A stretch of 64,000 nucleotides of DNA from Cavenderia fasciculata (taxonomy: Eukaryota; Evosea; Eumycetozoa; Acytosteliales; Cavenderiaceae). This document shows positions 47,501-58,700 of the stretch, in pieces. A model generated the notes under the pieces. That model had not been told where the DNA came from, made no database searches, and worked only from the letters and a program-made list of their open reading frames with translations. The stretch covers positions 434,001-498,000 of the forward strand of contig NW_004457703.1 of the NCBI RefSeq assembly GCF_000203815.1, given 5' to 3'. The position numbers were made by a program, and so were the translations under genes. The number at the start of each line of letters is the position of its first letter. The stretch's first letter is position 1.

Positions 47501-48009
47501 ATCAACTCGTTGTTCTCGAGTGACAGTGTCTTGAGACTCGTCAGCATACCCATGTCACTTGGTACCTCCTTGAGTGCATTCCGCGCCAACGACAAGTCAC
47601 GTATCTTTTTCAACTCGAAAAACACCTTTCCTATACGACTGATGCTGTTTCCATCGACGTGTAACTCTTCCAGCTCGGACAGCAGTCCCACCTCGTCGGC
47701 GATGCTCACCAACTTGTTATTACTCATCCACAGTATCTTTAGAGACCGCATCTTGTATATATCTGGCGGTATCTCTTTTATCAGATTGTCATTGAGATTC
47801 AATTTAACTATATAATTAAAGTTTGTACAAACGACGATTGGAAGACTCTTCAAATTAGTCTCTTTCAAATTAACATCTTTTGAATGATTCTTTTGTGCTT
47901 CTTCCAATAATTTCGATGCTCTTGATCCCTAAAACAAGCAATATAAATGTCAATATATATATCTATCTTTCATATCTATGTCCTATTATCTATCTTTCAT
48001 ATCTACCAT
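44530..48009 (-). CDS. LRR-IQ-RasGEF protein with one-codon first exon
   Basis: The main exon is 47928..44530. Its upstream edge is an acceptor (CTTGTTTTAG) and it has no in-frame ATG near it. An upstream AAAAAAATG followed at once by GTAGAT (ATG at 48009..48007) fits as a one-codon exon, giving MGSRASKLLEEAQ and 1,133 residues. About 14 leucine-rich repeats (residues 20-340, 'L..L.L..N.L..LP') are followed by two IQ-like motifs ('ARVIQRHYRAFKKQ', 'AATKIQRWFRSRKR'), a RasGEF N-terminal region (about 520-650) and a catalytic RasGEF domain (about 675-910, with 'FLDVARHCFEMNNYNGLMMVVSG' type helix and 'PFVGLYLMDLTFMDEGNPT'). The C-terminus is Ser/Gln/Asn-rich. Such proteins load Ras-type GTPases with GTP; the target is unknown. 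MGxxxSK predicts N-myristoylation. Coding DNA over the LRR and GEF parts is GC-rich for this window. Confidence 0.87.
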
Positions 48010-49639
48010 TTTTTTGTGTTATACCAATGGATTGTTGTAATATATCTATTCTTTTCAAATATCAATCACACAATAACATATGTATTCTATATTCTATATT
48101 CTATATATATATATATTCCAATTTCTCTTCTTTACTATACTAGAAATGACAATATCAATATTGGAGGTTAGTGAATGAATTAAAAAAGAGTAGTAGAATT
48201 AATGGATGGTGATGATGATGAATGGTTGGTTTGTGTGATGATGATTTATCATTATTTATACCATGGTCATTAATACTAGTGGTCTAGTCTAATGAGGAGA
48301 GGGATGGAGTGTGATAATTGTGATATCCCAAGAAAGAATAGTAGTAGTGAGTGTGTGAGTGTGAGTGGTTAGGTCAATTGGATTGATCTTGATGGATCGA
48401 ATCAATGCGTGTGTGTGTTATGTGTGTATGTGGAACATATCGTTATAATTGTTGTTGTTATTGTTTATTGTTGTGTTGGAGTGATGAACGAATAGTACTA
48501 CTACTCTCCTGCTGATTTGATTTGATTTGATTGATTGCTAATACTACACAAGGACAGAGGTAGGTATACATACATCTTTGGTTGATTTACTCTAACTGCT
48601 AATTTAGTGATGATGGATAATATAGATACAGATACAGATATAAGCTACTACTACTACTACAAAAATAGATATTAATAAATACAAACAACAACGCAATAAA
48701 ATAATTTAAAAAAAACTAGTAAAAGAGAAAAACGTGTGGAGGTGGCTCTCGAAAGAAGAAGATTTCGTGTTGAGTCTAACGGACAAATCAAAATCTCGAG
48801 CTTTTGAAAATCGGGTGCCTTCTTAAAAGAATCTCTCTCATCTTTTTCATTTAAAGTTGTCCTCTCCCCACTCTTCATTCACAAATAGTAGCAGAGTAGT
48901 TAGTCGTAGTAGTAGTAGTAGCTTTCTTTCTTTGAACTACTCTTGATGATGTATCGGTAAATAACAACAACTTCAAGTATGCATTGGCGATGTATATAAC
49001 CCATGGCAATTTGACGTCGATGATCACATGTGATATGATGTGATCGAATACTTTTTATTTCTTTTGGATCATGTTAATATAATATAATAGTATAACAATA
49101 TTATAGTTGCTTGACATGGTGGTATATATCAATGGGAAAATGGATGCTATACAAGAAATATCAAACAAATAATTATATGGTTGACCTTCTTTCTATCCGT
49201 AAGCATTGATACATGTACAAAGTGGAGGAGAGGAGTGGTCGTTTAAATAATGATCAATAGTAACCGAATGGGGGTGAGGGTTAGGTTTCTCATTCATTCA
49301 TGATGATGTTGATCAACCATGAGAGGAGATGTATGTATGTATGGATGGATATGAACCATGCATGGATTGATATTATTGGATGGGAGGAATAAGAGATAAT
49401 TTAAAAGGAACGGGGGTGTTGTGCCGATCATCATCATCCTTATATATATATATATATATATTAATATATTCTGCTTCCTATAATATATTATATTTGAAAA
49501 AATATACATAACATTATGATTAACACAATAGTGATTAAAACAACGTCATCATCAAATCATATTTATTTAATTTAGATTCTTTTCTCTTCTCTCTCTCTCT
49601 CTCTCTCAAAAATTAAAATTTATATACAAATTTAGAATC
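48010..49639. other. Intergenic region with promoter-like and simple repeats
   Basis: A 1.6 kb divergent spacer between the RasGEF start (minus) and the small secreted gene (plus). It has GTGT/GTGA tracts (48340-48440), AGT and CTA triplets, a GGGTTAGG motif at about 49275-49286 and a TA run (49439-49461). A 68-codon minus frame at 48672-48878 lacks protein-like features. No gene is seen. Confidence 0.5.
49439..49461. repeat. TA dinucleotide microsatellite
   Basis: About eleven TA units in the upstream region of the small secreted protein gene. Confidence 0.85.
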
Positions 49640-50114
49640 ATGAAGATTGTACAATTGGTTCTTTCAATTCTTCTATTATCATTGATTGTAATGATCAATG
49701 TCAATGGACAAGTAACAGAGTTACTAGTAGATGTATCTAATGGATCTTTACAAAATTTCCATTCAACCAATTTTCCTCAAGATACTCCAATGTATGATTA
49801 AATATAAATTCTAGACTTGTTGTTATTGGCAACCAAAAGATATTAATCTATTCTACTTGTTTAGGCAACAGGATGCATTTTCAATTATTGCACAAAATGG
49901 TAAAGGAATTGAAATCAGTCTAAGTGATATTTCATTGGGAAAGGATTGTTCAAAGAATAATATATCAATCCTCGATCAAAACCGTAAACTATTGGAAAAG
50001 ATTTGTTGTTCTACCAAAAAGAGTTTCAAGAGACGATACGGTAAGCTTAGTTCTTTAAATGTTGTTATTAATGGTCCAGGTGGAAAGTTTATTGGTACTG
50101 CCAAACAGGTTTAA
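49640..50114 (+). CDS. Small secreted protein of unknown family
   Basis: Exons 49640..49791 and 49865..50114, joined in phase 2, give 133 residues. A textbook signal peptide covers residues 1-23 (KIVQLVLSILLLSLIVMINV, then NG). The mature part of about 110 residues has three Cys (one in KDCSKN and a pair in KICCST), a basic patch KKSFKRRYGK and a glycine-rich end 'INGPGGKFIG'. The odd number of Cys allows a disulphide-linked dimer; that is inference. No family was recognised. A GC-rich 17-base palindrome begins 27 bases after the stop. Confidence 0.75.
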
Positions 50115-50140
50115 GTATTATTATTATTAAATAAATAATA

Positions 50141-50157
50141 ACTTCCCCGGGGGAAGT
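50141..50157. repeat. GC-rich palindrome after the small secreted gene
   Basis: ACTTCCCC, a central G, then GGGGAAGT: eight-base arms in otherwise AT-rich 3' flanking DNA. It could form a hairpin in the 3' UTR or be a protein-binding dyad. Confidence 0.8.
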
Positions 50158-50381
50158 AACAACTATTATTTTAATTATCAATTATAATTATTGAATAAAT
50201 AATCAATGTGAATGATAAATGATCATTCAATATAAACTTGGGAAATTGGGAAATAATTAATGAACTAATTAAATATTAATTATCGCCACTTTGCTGTTGT
50301 CTCCTCATTTGTGGATGTGGATTGTGTTGCATTGATTGAAATCACACATATGCATAACATCATACCAACTACCAACATTAA

Positions 50382-51229
50382 TTAATTTGGTCTTGATTGT
50401 TGTTGTTGTTGTAGTTGTTGTTGTTGATGTTGTAATTGTTGTTGATATTGAACTATATTTTGGTGAAGAGTAATCATTTGATCGAGGATTGGTTGAGTAT
50501 GGAATTCAAATGCTTCTGGAAATCGGTGATATGATACTAAATGTTCTTTTCGTACTCTGTCTGTCCAAAACTTTTGTTTACAATCATTTACAATACAGTC
50601 AAACTAATTAATTAAATAGATGTACGTTAGTAAATAATAATTATATAAGTTATTATTAATATACTAACCAATTGATGTTTAAGAGCAAGTTGAGCAAACA
50701 TTTTATCGTGAACTTCCAACAAATGACATTCCAACCATTTATAAGAGGGTAGTGATTTAGAACACACTGAACATTCGTAACAATGAACACTATAGTAATG
50801 ATTCTCATAAGCGGTCATCGATGTAAATGCAGGTAGATTCATACATTGTGTATGATTACATTTTATATTTTGTTGAGTCGAGGTAGTTGAAGTTGATTTT
50901 GATGATGATGCTGATGATGAAGGTGTATCTTTAATATAATTCAATTGTTGAATTTGAAATTGGTTAAAGTATAATGAATATTTATCGGGTGGTGGCATAA
51001 ACCAACCTAATAACTCTAATAGTTGGTGTTCAGTAGCTTCACTACTAGTAGTAGGGTCAACAACAGTCATATAACAAGGTTGTTTTCTTTCATGACTATA
51101 ATACTGATCATTACAAACTACATCATCATACCCATTATAGAATGATGAGTCTATTTGATGATTATGGTGTATTCTCTTGATTTCAACATTATCATCATCT
51201 TGCATTTGTTGTTCGTCTACACCCATCAT

Positions 51230-51263
<34 letters not shown>

Positions 51264-51307
51264 AGAAGTTTCTTTTGTTTATTTTGTTGTAATGCTGCTA
51301 TTCTCAT
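50382..51307 (-). CDS. ZNF511-like C2H2 zinc-finger protein
   Basis: Exons 51307..50669 and 50603..50382 join in phase 0 to about 287 residues. Three zinc-finger units: 'CNHTQCMNLPAFTSMTAYENHYYSVH', 'CSVCSKSLPSYKWLECHLLEVHD' and 'CIVNDCKQKFWTDRVRKEHLVSYHRFP'. The last two, with the linking 'HDKMFAQLALKHQLFDCIVNDC', match the order and spacing of the eukaryotic ZNF511 family, whose role is poorly known. Gln runs lie at residues 16-26 and near the C-terminus. The 5' end is uncertain: the frame is open upstream of the chosen ATG through a basic RWIRKRKRRMR segment to a possible acceptor (TTTATAG, about 51341), so a further exon may exist. Confidence 0.8.
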
Positions 51308-51500
51308 TCTTCTTTTTCTTTTTCTTATCCATCTATAAATTATTATTTATTACATCATTATTCCAAAAGATGAATGAATGATCATTGAGGGGATGTTGTT
51401 TAGTGACTTCATCAAGTTTATTCAAAAAAAAAATTAATTATTAATAACAAACTAAAAGAGAGAGATAATTAATTATCGAATGATTAAAAGTTAGTAATAT

Positions 51501-51510
<10 letters not shown>

Positions 51511-51553
<43 letters not shown>

Positions 51554-51579
51554 TATAGATAGATAGATAGATAGATAGT
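51511..51579. repeat. GATA tetranucleotide microsatellite
   Basis: About 16 GATA units with one TATA interruption, just upstream of the multipass membrane protein start. It probably lies in the promoter or 5' leader. Confidence 0.95.
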
Positions 51580-51595
51580 ACATTTTAATTCAAAA

Positions 51596-52794
51596 ATGGA
51601 TTATACAACAACTAGAAGATTGAAACAGATTCAGTATGTTTGTTTGTGATTAAAGTAAAAGAAATATATATATTAACTATTCTATTCTCTCTAGAGGACA
51701 CTTTACAACACCTCAATCAGGTAGAGTATTACCACAATTTCAAGTTGTAAATAGAACTAATGTAAATCTAATGTCAATGTGGCAACAGATGACTACTGGT
51801 ACTAAAATAGGAGCCACGTTTATTCCACCATTGACTGTATACTATCTACTAAGACTATTAAGGAGAAAGGGTGGTATTGTCATTCCACATCAAGACATTG
51901 ATATCATATTTAGAGAGATTAGTGGTAAACAAACAATTGATAATGTAATAAGATTAGGTAGCAAAGTAAGTAAAATAATGAAGATTCATAGTTAACTATT
52001 ACATTGACACTGATGATTGTTTGTTTGTTTTGTTTGTTTGGTTTAGATAATAGGATTAATAGGATTATATGAAATGTCAAATAGAATGCAGACCTATTTA
52101 GGTGTAAAATTGACGTTTAGTAGATCCTATCAATTGTTGATGACGATATCATCGATCTTAGAGACGATCCTATTGTTTGTAAAAGTATCTAAAGGTTGGG
52201 GAATGGTGTTTTTAATAGTTAGTGCCATTTATAGTTTGATCAATGGAAGAATGTTGTATCTAACACTTGTACATAATAAGAAATTAGAGAGTATCCTATC
52301 AACTACAAATAGATGTGTTAGAGGAGAGTATGTAAAAACTTGGAAATAATTGTACATTATTAGTATATTAATATATGATTTGGTTGTTTTTATTTTGTAG
52401 TTCACTTAGAAATACACAAGGAGTATCAATGAGTATACCAGGATTAGGGTTATGGGGAAGTGTAGTATCAATAACACTTTGGATTTGGTTAAAAGAGGCA
52501 AAGAGATTGGTCAAGAGTACCGGTGGCATATTATCAATGACATCGTTTATGTTGTCTGCGTTGGCAGCCACTCGAGTTGGATTGCGAGCTGCACTCACTT
52601 CATTCCCGGGGTTGACACCATACGAGGGAAGTGCAGCCGTACTAGTTGCTATCATGTTGGGGTCACTCCCGCTTATTCCATCTTGGTCTCGTTCAGAATG
52701 GTCTCGTACACTACTCACTGGTTACCTATCAATCATCTCCTCCATGTCTGTTAATACTTATTTTTCATGGAAGAGACCAACTGCAATGTTATAA
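51596..52794 (+). CDS. Multipass membrane protein of unknown family
   Basis: Exons 51596..51633, 51695..51965, 52047..52327 and 52401..52794; phases agree and give 327 residues. There is no signal peptide. A first hydrophobic segment is at residues 51-68 (IGATFIPPLTVYYLLRLL), two or three more lie in exon 3 ('LLMTISSILETILLFV', 'MVFLIVSAIYSLING'), and about four are in exon 4 ('LWGSVVSITLWIWL', 'MTSFMLSALAATRVGL', 'AAVLVAIMLGSLPLI', 'LTGYLSIISSMSV'). This suggests six or seven membrane spans with short loops. I do not recognise a family. Its size and topology would suit an organelle or ER membrane protein, but that is only inference. Confidence 0.78.
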
Positions 52795-53404
52795 ACACTA
52801 ATCAACCACCAAAACAACAACAAACAAACAAATCGATCACAAAGAGGCATAATAATCAAATCAAATCAAAACACCTGAAGAAGAAGAAGAAGTAACAACA
52901 AACAGAAGAATATTATTATTTTTATATTTATTTACTATAAAGATTGAATGTCGGTGTGATATGATATCATCACCATCATTTTCCTATCTTTTTAAAAAAA
53001 ATAGTATTTATTTATTTATTTATTTATTTTATTCTTGGATACCATCCGAACTCCGATCCTTGGTCCTTGACCTTCCACCCAACAATGACGCAAGATATTT
53101 TTTATAAACCTCACCCCGAAATTGAAAACATGGATTTTTGATAAAATTTAACTCATGAATCCCAGAGATGCTCAAAATTTTCATTCTTCAAACCAAAATA
53201 TAACACCTCTTTATCTTTCATCATCTTTATCTTTCTTCCTCTTTCTCTTTCATTCATTCATTCATTTTTACTAGTAATAGAATAGAGAGAGAGATAATAT
53301 TGTTGTTTTATTACATTTATAATTTGTACAAATACACTTAACTTTAAAGTCTATTATATTTATTTATTTATTTAAAATCAAATCAAAAGTTAAGAGAGAG
53401 AGAT
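52795..53404. promoter_or_regulatory. Upstream region of the adenosine deaminase gene
   Basis: A 610 bp spacer. It has a TTTA run (53008-53030) and then a patch of mixed composition (53035-53140, including ACCATCCGAACTCCGATCC), then CTTT and ATTC tracts and a purine GAGAGAGAT leader next to the ATG. The patch looks slightly like the 5S rRNA core, but the rest of that gene is absent. Promoter role is inferred from position. Confidence 0.45.
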
Positions 53405-55708
53405 ATGATACCAAATAAAGAGATTACATTTGAAATTTGTAAACAATTACCAAAAGCAGAATTACATAGACATTTGGATGGATCGATTAGACTGACAACA
53501 TTGCTAGAATTGGCAGTCGAAGAAAAGATCGAGTTGCCAACCTATGACTTGGAGGAGCTCAGTACCTATATCCTCAAGGACAAGAATTGTAATGGTCTAC
53601 CTCACTTTCTTGAAGCTTTTCAATATACTCTTAAAGTAATGCAAACTGCTCGTATGTTAATCAAATCAAATCAAAATCAAATCAAAGAGTACTTAAACTT
53701 TTTCTTTTTCTTTTTAGATTCAATTACAAGAATATTTTATGAAATGTGTGAAGATGCAATCAATGATGGAGTAACATATTTGGAAGTTAGATTCTCACCT
53801 GTACTACATACTGAAAAGGGATTGAGTTTGTCGGCTGTTATGGAGGCAGTTTGTGAAGGGTTGGCATTGGCAGAGATGAAGTTACCAATGAAAGCTAGTA
53901 TTATTGTATGTGGTTTACGTCATCTTTCACCAAGTGTAACCAAAGATTTAGCTGAAGTTGCATGGAGATACAGATCAAAGGGAGTTAGAGGATTTGATTT
54001 GGCTGGACCAGAAGATGGATTCGGTAGCAAGTATCACAAGGAAGCATTCCAAGTGATTCGTAGCAAGTGTATCAATGTAACATTACATTCTGGAGAGGAT
54101 AGTAATTGGGAGAGTGTTGCGGACTCGATTCACGAATGTGGTGCTAATCGTATTGGCCATGGTATCGCTATCCAACAGAATCCACAATTACTCGATTACA
54201 TGATTAATCGTGGAATACCCATTGAATGTTGTTTAACCTCTAATCTTCAAATCAAGGGTATCAAGAGTATTGCCGATCACCCCATCAGACGATACTTTGA
54301 CAAGGGTGCCGTCGTCACACTCTGTTGCGACAATACAACGATGAGCAACATCACCCTGTCTGGCGAGTTCAAGTTGGCAATTGACACTTTCAACTTTTCA
54401 GTCGAAGAGGTGATTCGTTTGATCGACCACTCCTTTGCATCAACCTTTTTGGACGCACCCATGAAGGATCGTCTTCGTATCGAGTCGGTCAAGCGTGCCA
54501 TTGAAATTTTCCGCGACGCTGGCTATGATCTCGAGCCACTCTATCAAAACGCCCCATACTACTTGGAGCGTGGTATCAACGTGACTTTACCCGTCTACAA
54601 GTTCACACCCATCCCAACCATGTCACTTGACATTATCTCTAATCTTCCCAAAGCCGACCTCCACTGCCGTCTTGACGGGTCCGTCTCGATCGGTCTCATG
54701 TGGGATGAAATGGTCGCGAACGACTACAAACTATTAAAAGCAGTGCAAGCTAGATTCAATCTTAAATTGGCCGATATCAATGAATTTAGATCTGTCATAC
54801 AGTGTCCATCAGGTCATACTGTCGAGACGATTCAACGTGCCAAAAAGATTATGAATATGCTTTTACAAACGGCCGAGCAGTTGCAACGTGGTTTTGACGA
54901 TGTCATGACCCGTGCTCTCCAAGACAAGGTGTCGTATATCGAAGTACATTTCCGTCCAGCCTCTCATACATTTGGCGGTCTGTCTCTACAGGACGCATTC
55001 CAAGTGTTGGTCGACCGTCGTGTCCACTGGCAAGACAAGGGACTGACGATTGCATTCATCCTCTTTGTATCACCATCACGCGATGACCCAGTCTCATTCT
55101 TTGAGATTGCTCAAATGGCAGTAGCCAACCGTCAAAAGTCTGTCGTTGGATTTGGTATCTTTGGCACGGACGTCATTCCACCCTCCGAGATGAAATACTT
55201 TAGAAAGACATTTGACTTTTTAAAATCACAAAACTTTAACGTTGTCCAATTTGCCGGGCACTCTGGTATAGAGTCTATGGTATCGACCATCAACGATGCT
55301 GGTGCTAGTCGTCTATCTGGTGCATTCCAGGTAAACCATTTCCCAGAGATGATGAATTATCTCGCCAACTATCGTATCCCAGTCGAGTTGAGTTTGTCAG
55401 AGTACCTCAAAATTTTCACAAGCGAGTTTTCCTTTACAAGCCCCGTCAGACATATGACCGACAACAATGTACCAGTCGTCATCTGCAGTCTCCGTTCTTC
55501 ACTCTACACATTTACAAGAAACGAAATGCTCTTTGAGATTGCCAAAAACTCACAGTTTAATCTCCTCCATGTTTTACGTCTTCTCAGAAATGCCTTTTCC
55601 TACAATTTCCAAGACTTTAACACAAAGAAACAATTAAAGAAGCAATTCGATGATATTTCCACAACATACCTTGAAACTCTTGGTATTAAAAATCCTCAAA
55701 TTTATTAA
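53405..55708 (+). CDS. ada: Adenosine deaminase with a second, degenerate ADA domain
   Basis: Exons 53405..53651 and 53718..55708; 745 residues. The 66 bp intron is a multiple of three with no stop, so it also reads through as a Phe-rich insert; removing it restores the ADA helix. The first half is a full adenosine deaminase (adenosine to inosine, zinc-dependent): HRHLDG (zinc His pair), LHSGED, IGHG and the DN pair in CCDNTTMS. The second half (from about residue 400, 'LPKADLHCRLDGS') is a full-length second copy that keeps the fold landmarks ('YIEVHFRPASHTFGGLSL') but reads HCR for HxH, GHSGIES for HSGED, RLSGAF for RIGHGI, and lacks the metal-binding Asp. It is therefore very probably inactive. 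Role: purine salvage, possibly control of extracellular or cytosolic adenosine; no signal peptide is seen. Confidence 0.92.
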   Translation: MIPNKEITFEICKQLPKAELHRHLDGSIRLTTLLELAVEEKIELPTYDLEELSTYILKDKNCNGLPHFLEAFQYTLKVMQTARMLIKSNQNQIKEYLNFFFFFLDSITRIFYEMCEDAINDGVTYLEVRFSPVLHTEKGLSLSAVMEAVCEGLALAEMKLPMKASIIVCGLRHLSPSVTKDLAEVAWRYRSKGVRGFDLAGPEDGFGSKYHKEAFQVIRSKCINVTLHSGEDSNWESVADSIHECGANRIGHGIAIQQNPQLLDYMINRGIPIECCLTSNLQIKGIKSIADHPIRRYFDKGAVVTLCCDNTTMSNITLSGEFKLAIDTFNFSVEEVIRLIDHSFASTFLDAPMKDRLRIESVKRAIEIFRDAGYDLEPLYQNAPYYLERGINVTLPVYKFTPIPTMSLDIISNLPKADLHCRLDGSVSIGLMWDEMVANDYKLLKAVQARFNLKLADINEFRSVIQCPSGHTVETIQRAKKIMNMLLQTAEQLQRGFDDVMTRALQDKVSYIEVHFRPASHTFGGLSLQDAFQVLVDRRVHWQDKGLTIAFILFVSPSRDDPVSFFEIAQMAVANRQKSVVGFGIFGTDVIPPSEMKYFRKTFDFLKSQNFNVVQFAGHSGIESMVSTINDAGASRLSGAFQVNHFPEMMNYLANYRIPVELSLSEYLKIFTSEFSFTSPVRHMTDNNVPVVICSLRSSLYTFTRNEMLFEIAKNSQFNLLHVLRLLRNAFSYNFQDFNTKKQLKKQFDDISTTYLETLGIKNPQIY

Positions 55709-55786
55709 TTCAAATTGAAGGTAAAATAAATATAAAATATAAAATAAAATACAATTACAAATAATTTATTTAAGTTTATTCTTTAT

Positions 55787-58700
55787 TTATTTGGGAGGTT
55801 GTGATTTATTATTATTATTGTCTAAATCTGGAGGTTGTTGATTTAAATAATAATTCATAAAGAATGCTGAACCTGGTGGAGTGGGAGATGGTGTAGTATT
55901 ATCAATATGACCATGACCCATAAAAGATGAAGCTGTTGAAGAGTAGGATGATGGGTAGGTTGTCACAGTGATTGAAGAGGATGAAGATGAATAGGAAGAT
56001 GATGAACCTGCGGTGGTGGCAGTGTTGGTTGATTGAGCAACTGATGCAAGGTAGGCATTGGTAGCATTACGAACTCTACGTTTTGATTTTAATTCTCTTT
56101 TTTTAAACTTTACATAAATGATGGTACCAACTGCCAACGACACTATAAATAATCCACATACTACTACAATTGATACAAGTTTGACTGTACTCAAACCACC
56201 AGCTGTCGAGCATGTAAAAGTGTCATCTCCATTATTGTTAATGTCAGCATTGTCACTGAGTATCAATGAAAAGTCTGGATCAATTTGTGCACTCGATTCA
56301 AAATGTGGAACTAGTATACCATAGGTTGTACGTTCTGACGAGGTGTTGGCTATTTTGTTTTTAATATTTAGGAATCGACCATCGATAATGGCACGATTAG
56401 TGAATCTCGAGTTGACAACAAATTGACGATTTTTAAATGACGCATATTTTAATGAATCTTGAACCAATGGATCATTCACTTGTTGAAGATCTAATCGATT
56501 GTTGTTTGGTTTACAATTTGATGGTAAAGAAGAAGATGAAGAAGTACTTCCTCCTAGTGTTCCATTAATATTTATACTTGTTGAATAAAGTACTTGTAAA
56601 GTACTAATTGTACTTGTCCAATCCCAATTACTAATATTAAATGAAAATTTAATGGATCCTCTTGAAATGTTACTTTTTTCATTACCAAATACATAAACCG
56701 TATCATTACTAAATAATTGTACAGATGCCGATATATTTGTCTTCCCACCATTGATTGAACCATAGAAATAGTAGGAATTGGATGAAGCATAGAGTATAGT
56801 CTTGTACCAAATCTTGTTGGTTGCAAGTGATATATTTTTAACTACATCACCATCTACATTGTACTCTTGTACAGATGTCATTTGTATTTGAATGGTTGCA
56901 TTTCCAATCTTTGCAATAATTGATGGTCCGTTACTAGTATCGTTACTCAAGAATGATTCAATCAAACTTGGTACATCACGAACTGGTATTGAACAATTTG
57001 GACCTGTAAAACTATCAATACATTTACATTGACCCATAACACATTCACCATTACCATTACAATTATTTAAACATCCTAATAATACATCTAAAAATTAAAA
57101 TAAAATAATTAATAAAGAGTTTAATATTTAATGATTGATTTTTTTACCTTGATATAATAAAAAGTTATAATTTGAACCAGTAAAATTTGATGATGGATTA
57201 TTTGGATTGATGATAGTTGCTTGAAGGGATGCACGTGGATCTGTGATTGTTTTCAATGATGGAGCTACCAAACATATCAATTTTCCATGACCGGGTTGTG
57301 AGAGTGAATATTTTGTATTTTTACATGGTACATTATCGACTGTAATTAAAAGAGATGTCATGACTGGTGGAAAGTTGTATCCTACCACTGTAATTTGACC
57401 ACCAGTCTTTGAACTAACAGTTGTTGCACTCTCAACAATGGGTGGTTGTAATGGTAAATAAAATGGTTGTTTATCAGGTCCATAATAAATCGTTTGATAT
57501 CCTGTTGATGATGCTTTAAATCTATTAAATTTACAACTAAAAATAAATAAATAAAAATTAATTAATAAATAAATTAAATAATAAATGATCTATTTTTCTT
57601 TTGACATACTTTATAGTTGAATAAATAGAAATCCAAGATGAACAAGATAAAGGACCAACATCATCATAAATGGATACAATTTCATTAAAAGCAACACCAT
57701 AGACCAAGAACCCGGTACCAACATCTGTAAATTGATTGGGAGAGATGACATTGAGGTTGGGATTACACAGTCCAGTCGATGAGAATATATTTCCACTTAG
57801 ATTTAAAATGGATGAATTTGATTTTGAAATACAATAGGCATAGGGTGGAACGACACCTTGTAATCTATTATTTGAAAGGTCAACCGTTGCTTTTAATTTA
57901 CCACTATCAAAGAATATTAAATTAAATAAACTGGGTAATCCTCCTGTAAATCCATTACCACTTATTATTCTACAGAAAAGATTGAACATTATTAATATAT
58001 ATAACTCTGAGTTGAATATACGATTACATATTTTAAAGTTTACTTACATTGTTCCAGTTCTATTAAAATCAGCCAAATTTGGTAACATTGATTTAATATT
58101 GATATTATTTGTAATGTTTATATAATTTAATTGATTTAATGATGCTGACAGGAAATCAACGGTAGACATATCAGTTAATCCTTTGTTATTACTTAATGTT
58201 CTAAAAAATAATAAAAATAATATTAATATGATTATTATTGAATATTGATATACTTTGCCAAGTTACATACAATGAAACTAAAGATGAACTTGATATTGAT
58301 CTAGGAACAATACCTTGAAATAAAGTATTGATAATAGTGATATAGTTTAAAGATTTTGGGAGTGTAGGAATACTCATTGTCGAACCTATTCCATTACCTT
58401 TAAGATAAAGTACTTGAAGTGATGATAATTGTGATATATCACTTATTAATTTACCTGTATACCATTCATCTAATACTCTTGAAATCAAAATGTATGTAAG
58501 TATACAAAAGCGATGAATTTGAAAGAATGATATATAATATAAACTTACAATGATATAACTTTTGTTTTATCAGTATTACATAGTACCCCTCTAGCTGTAC
58601 ATTGTTGAATATCATTTGATGTCCATTGTGATTGTTGATTCGATGCTGCAGATGATATACTATTCAATACTGAATCTAAAGAAAGAAATGAAAGTAATAC

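Noticed and set aside
48672-48878. Minus-strand open frame of 68 codons
   Set aside because: No start context, no domain and no splice partner; within a spacer of simple repeats.
53035-53060. 5S rRNA-like core (ACCATCCGAACTCC)
   Set aside because: Only a short match; the flanking parts of a 5S gene and its stems are not present.
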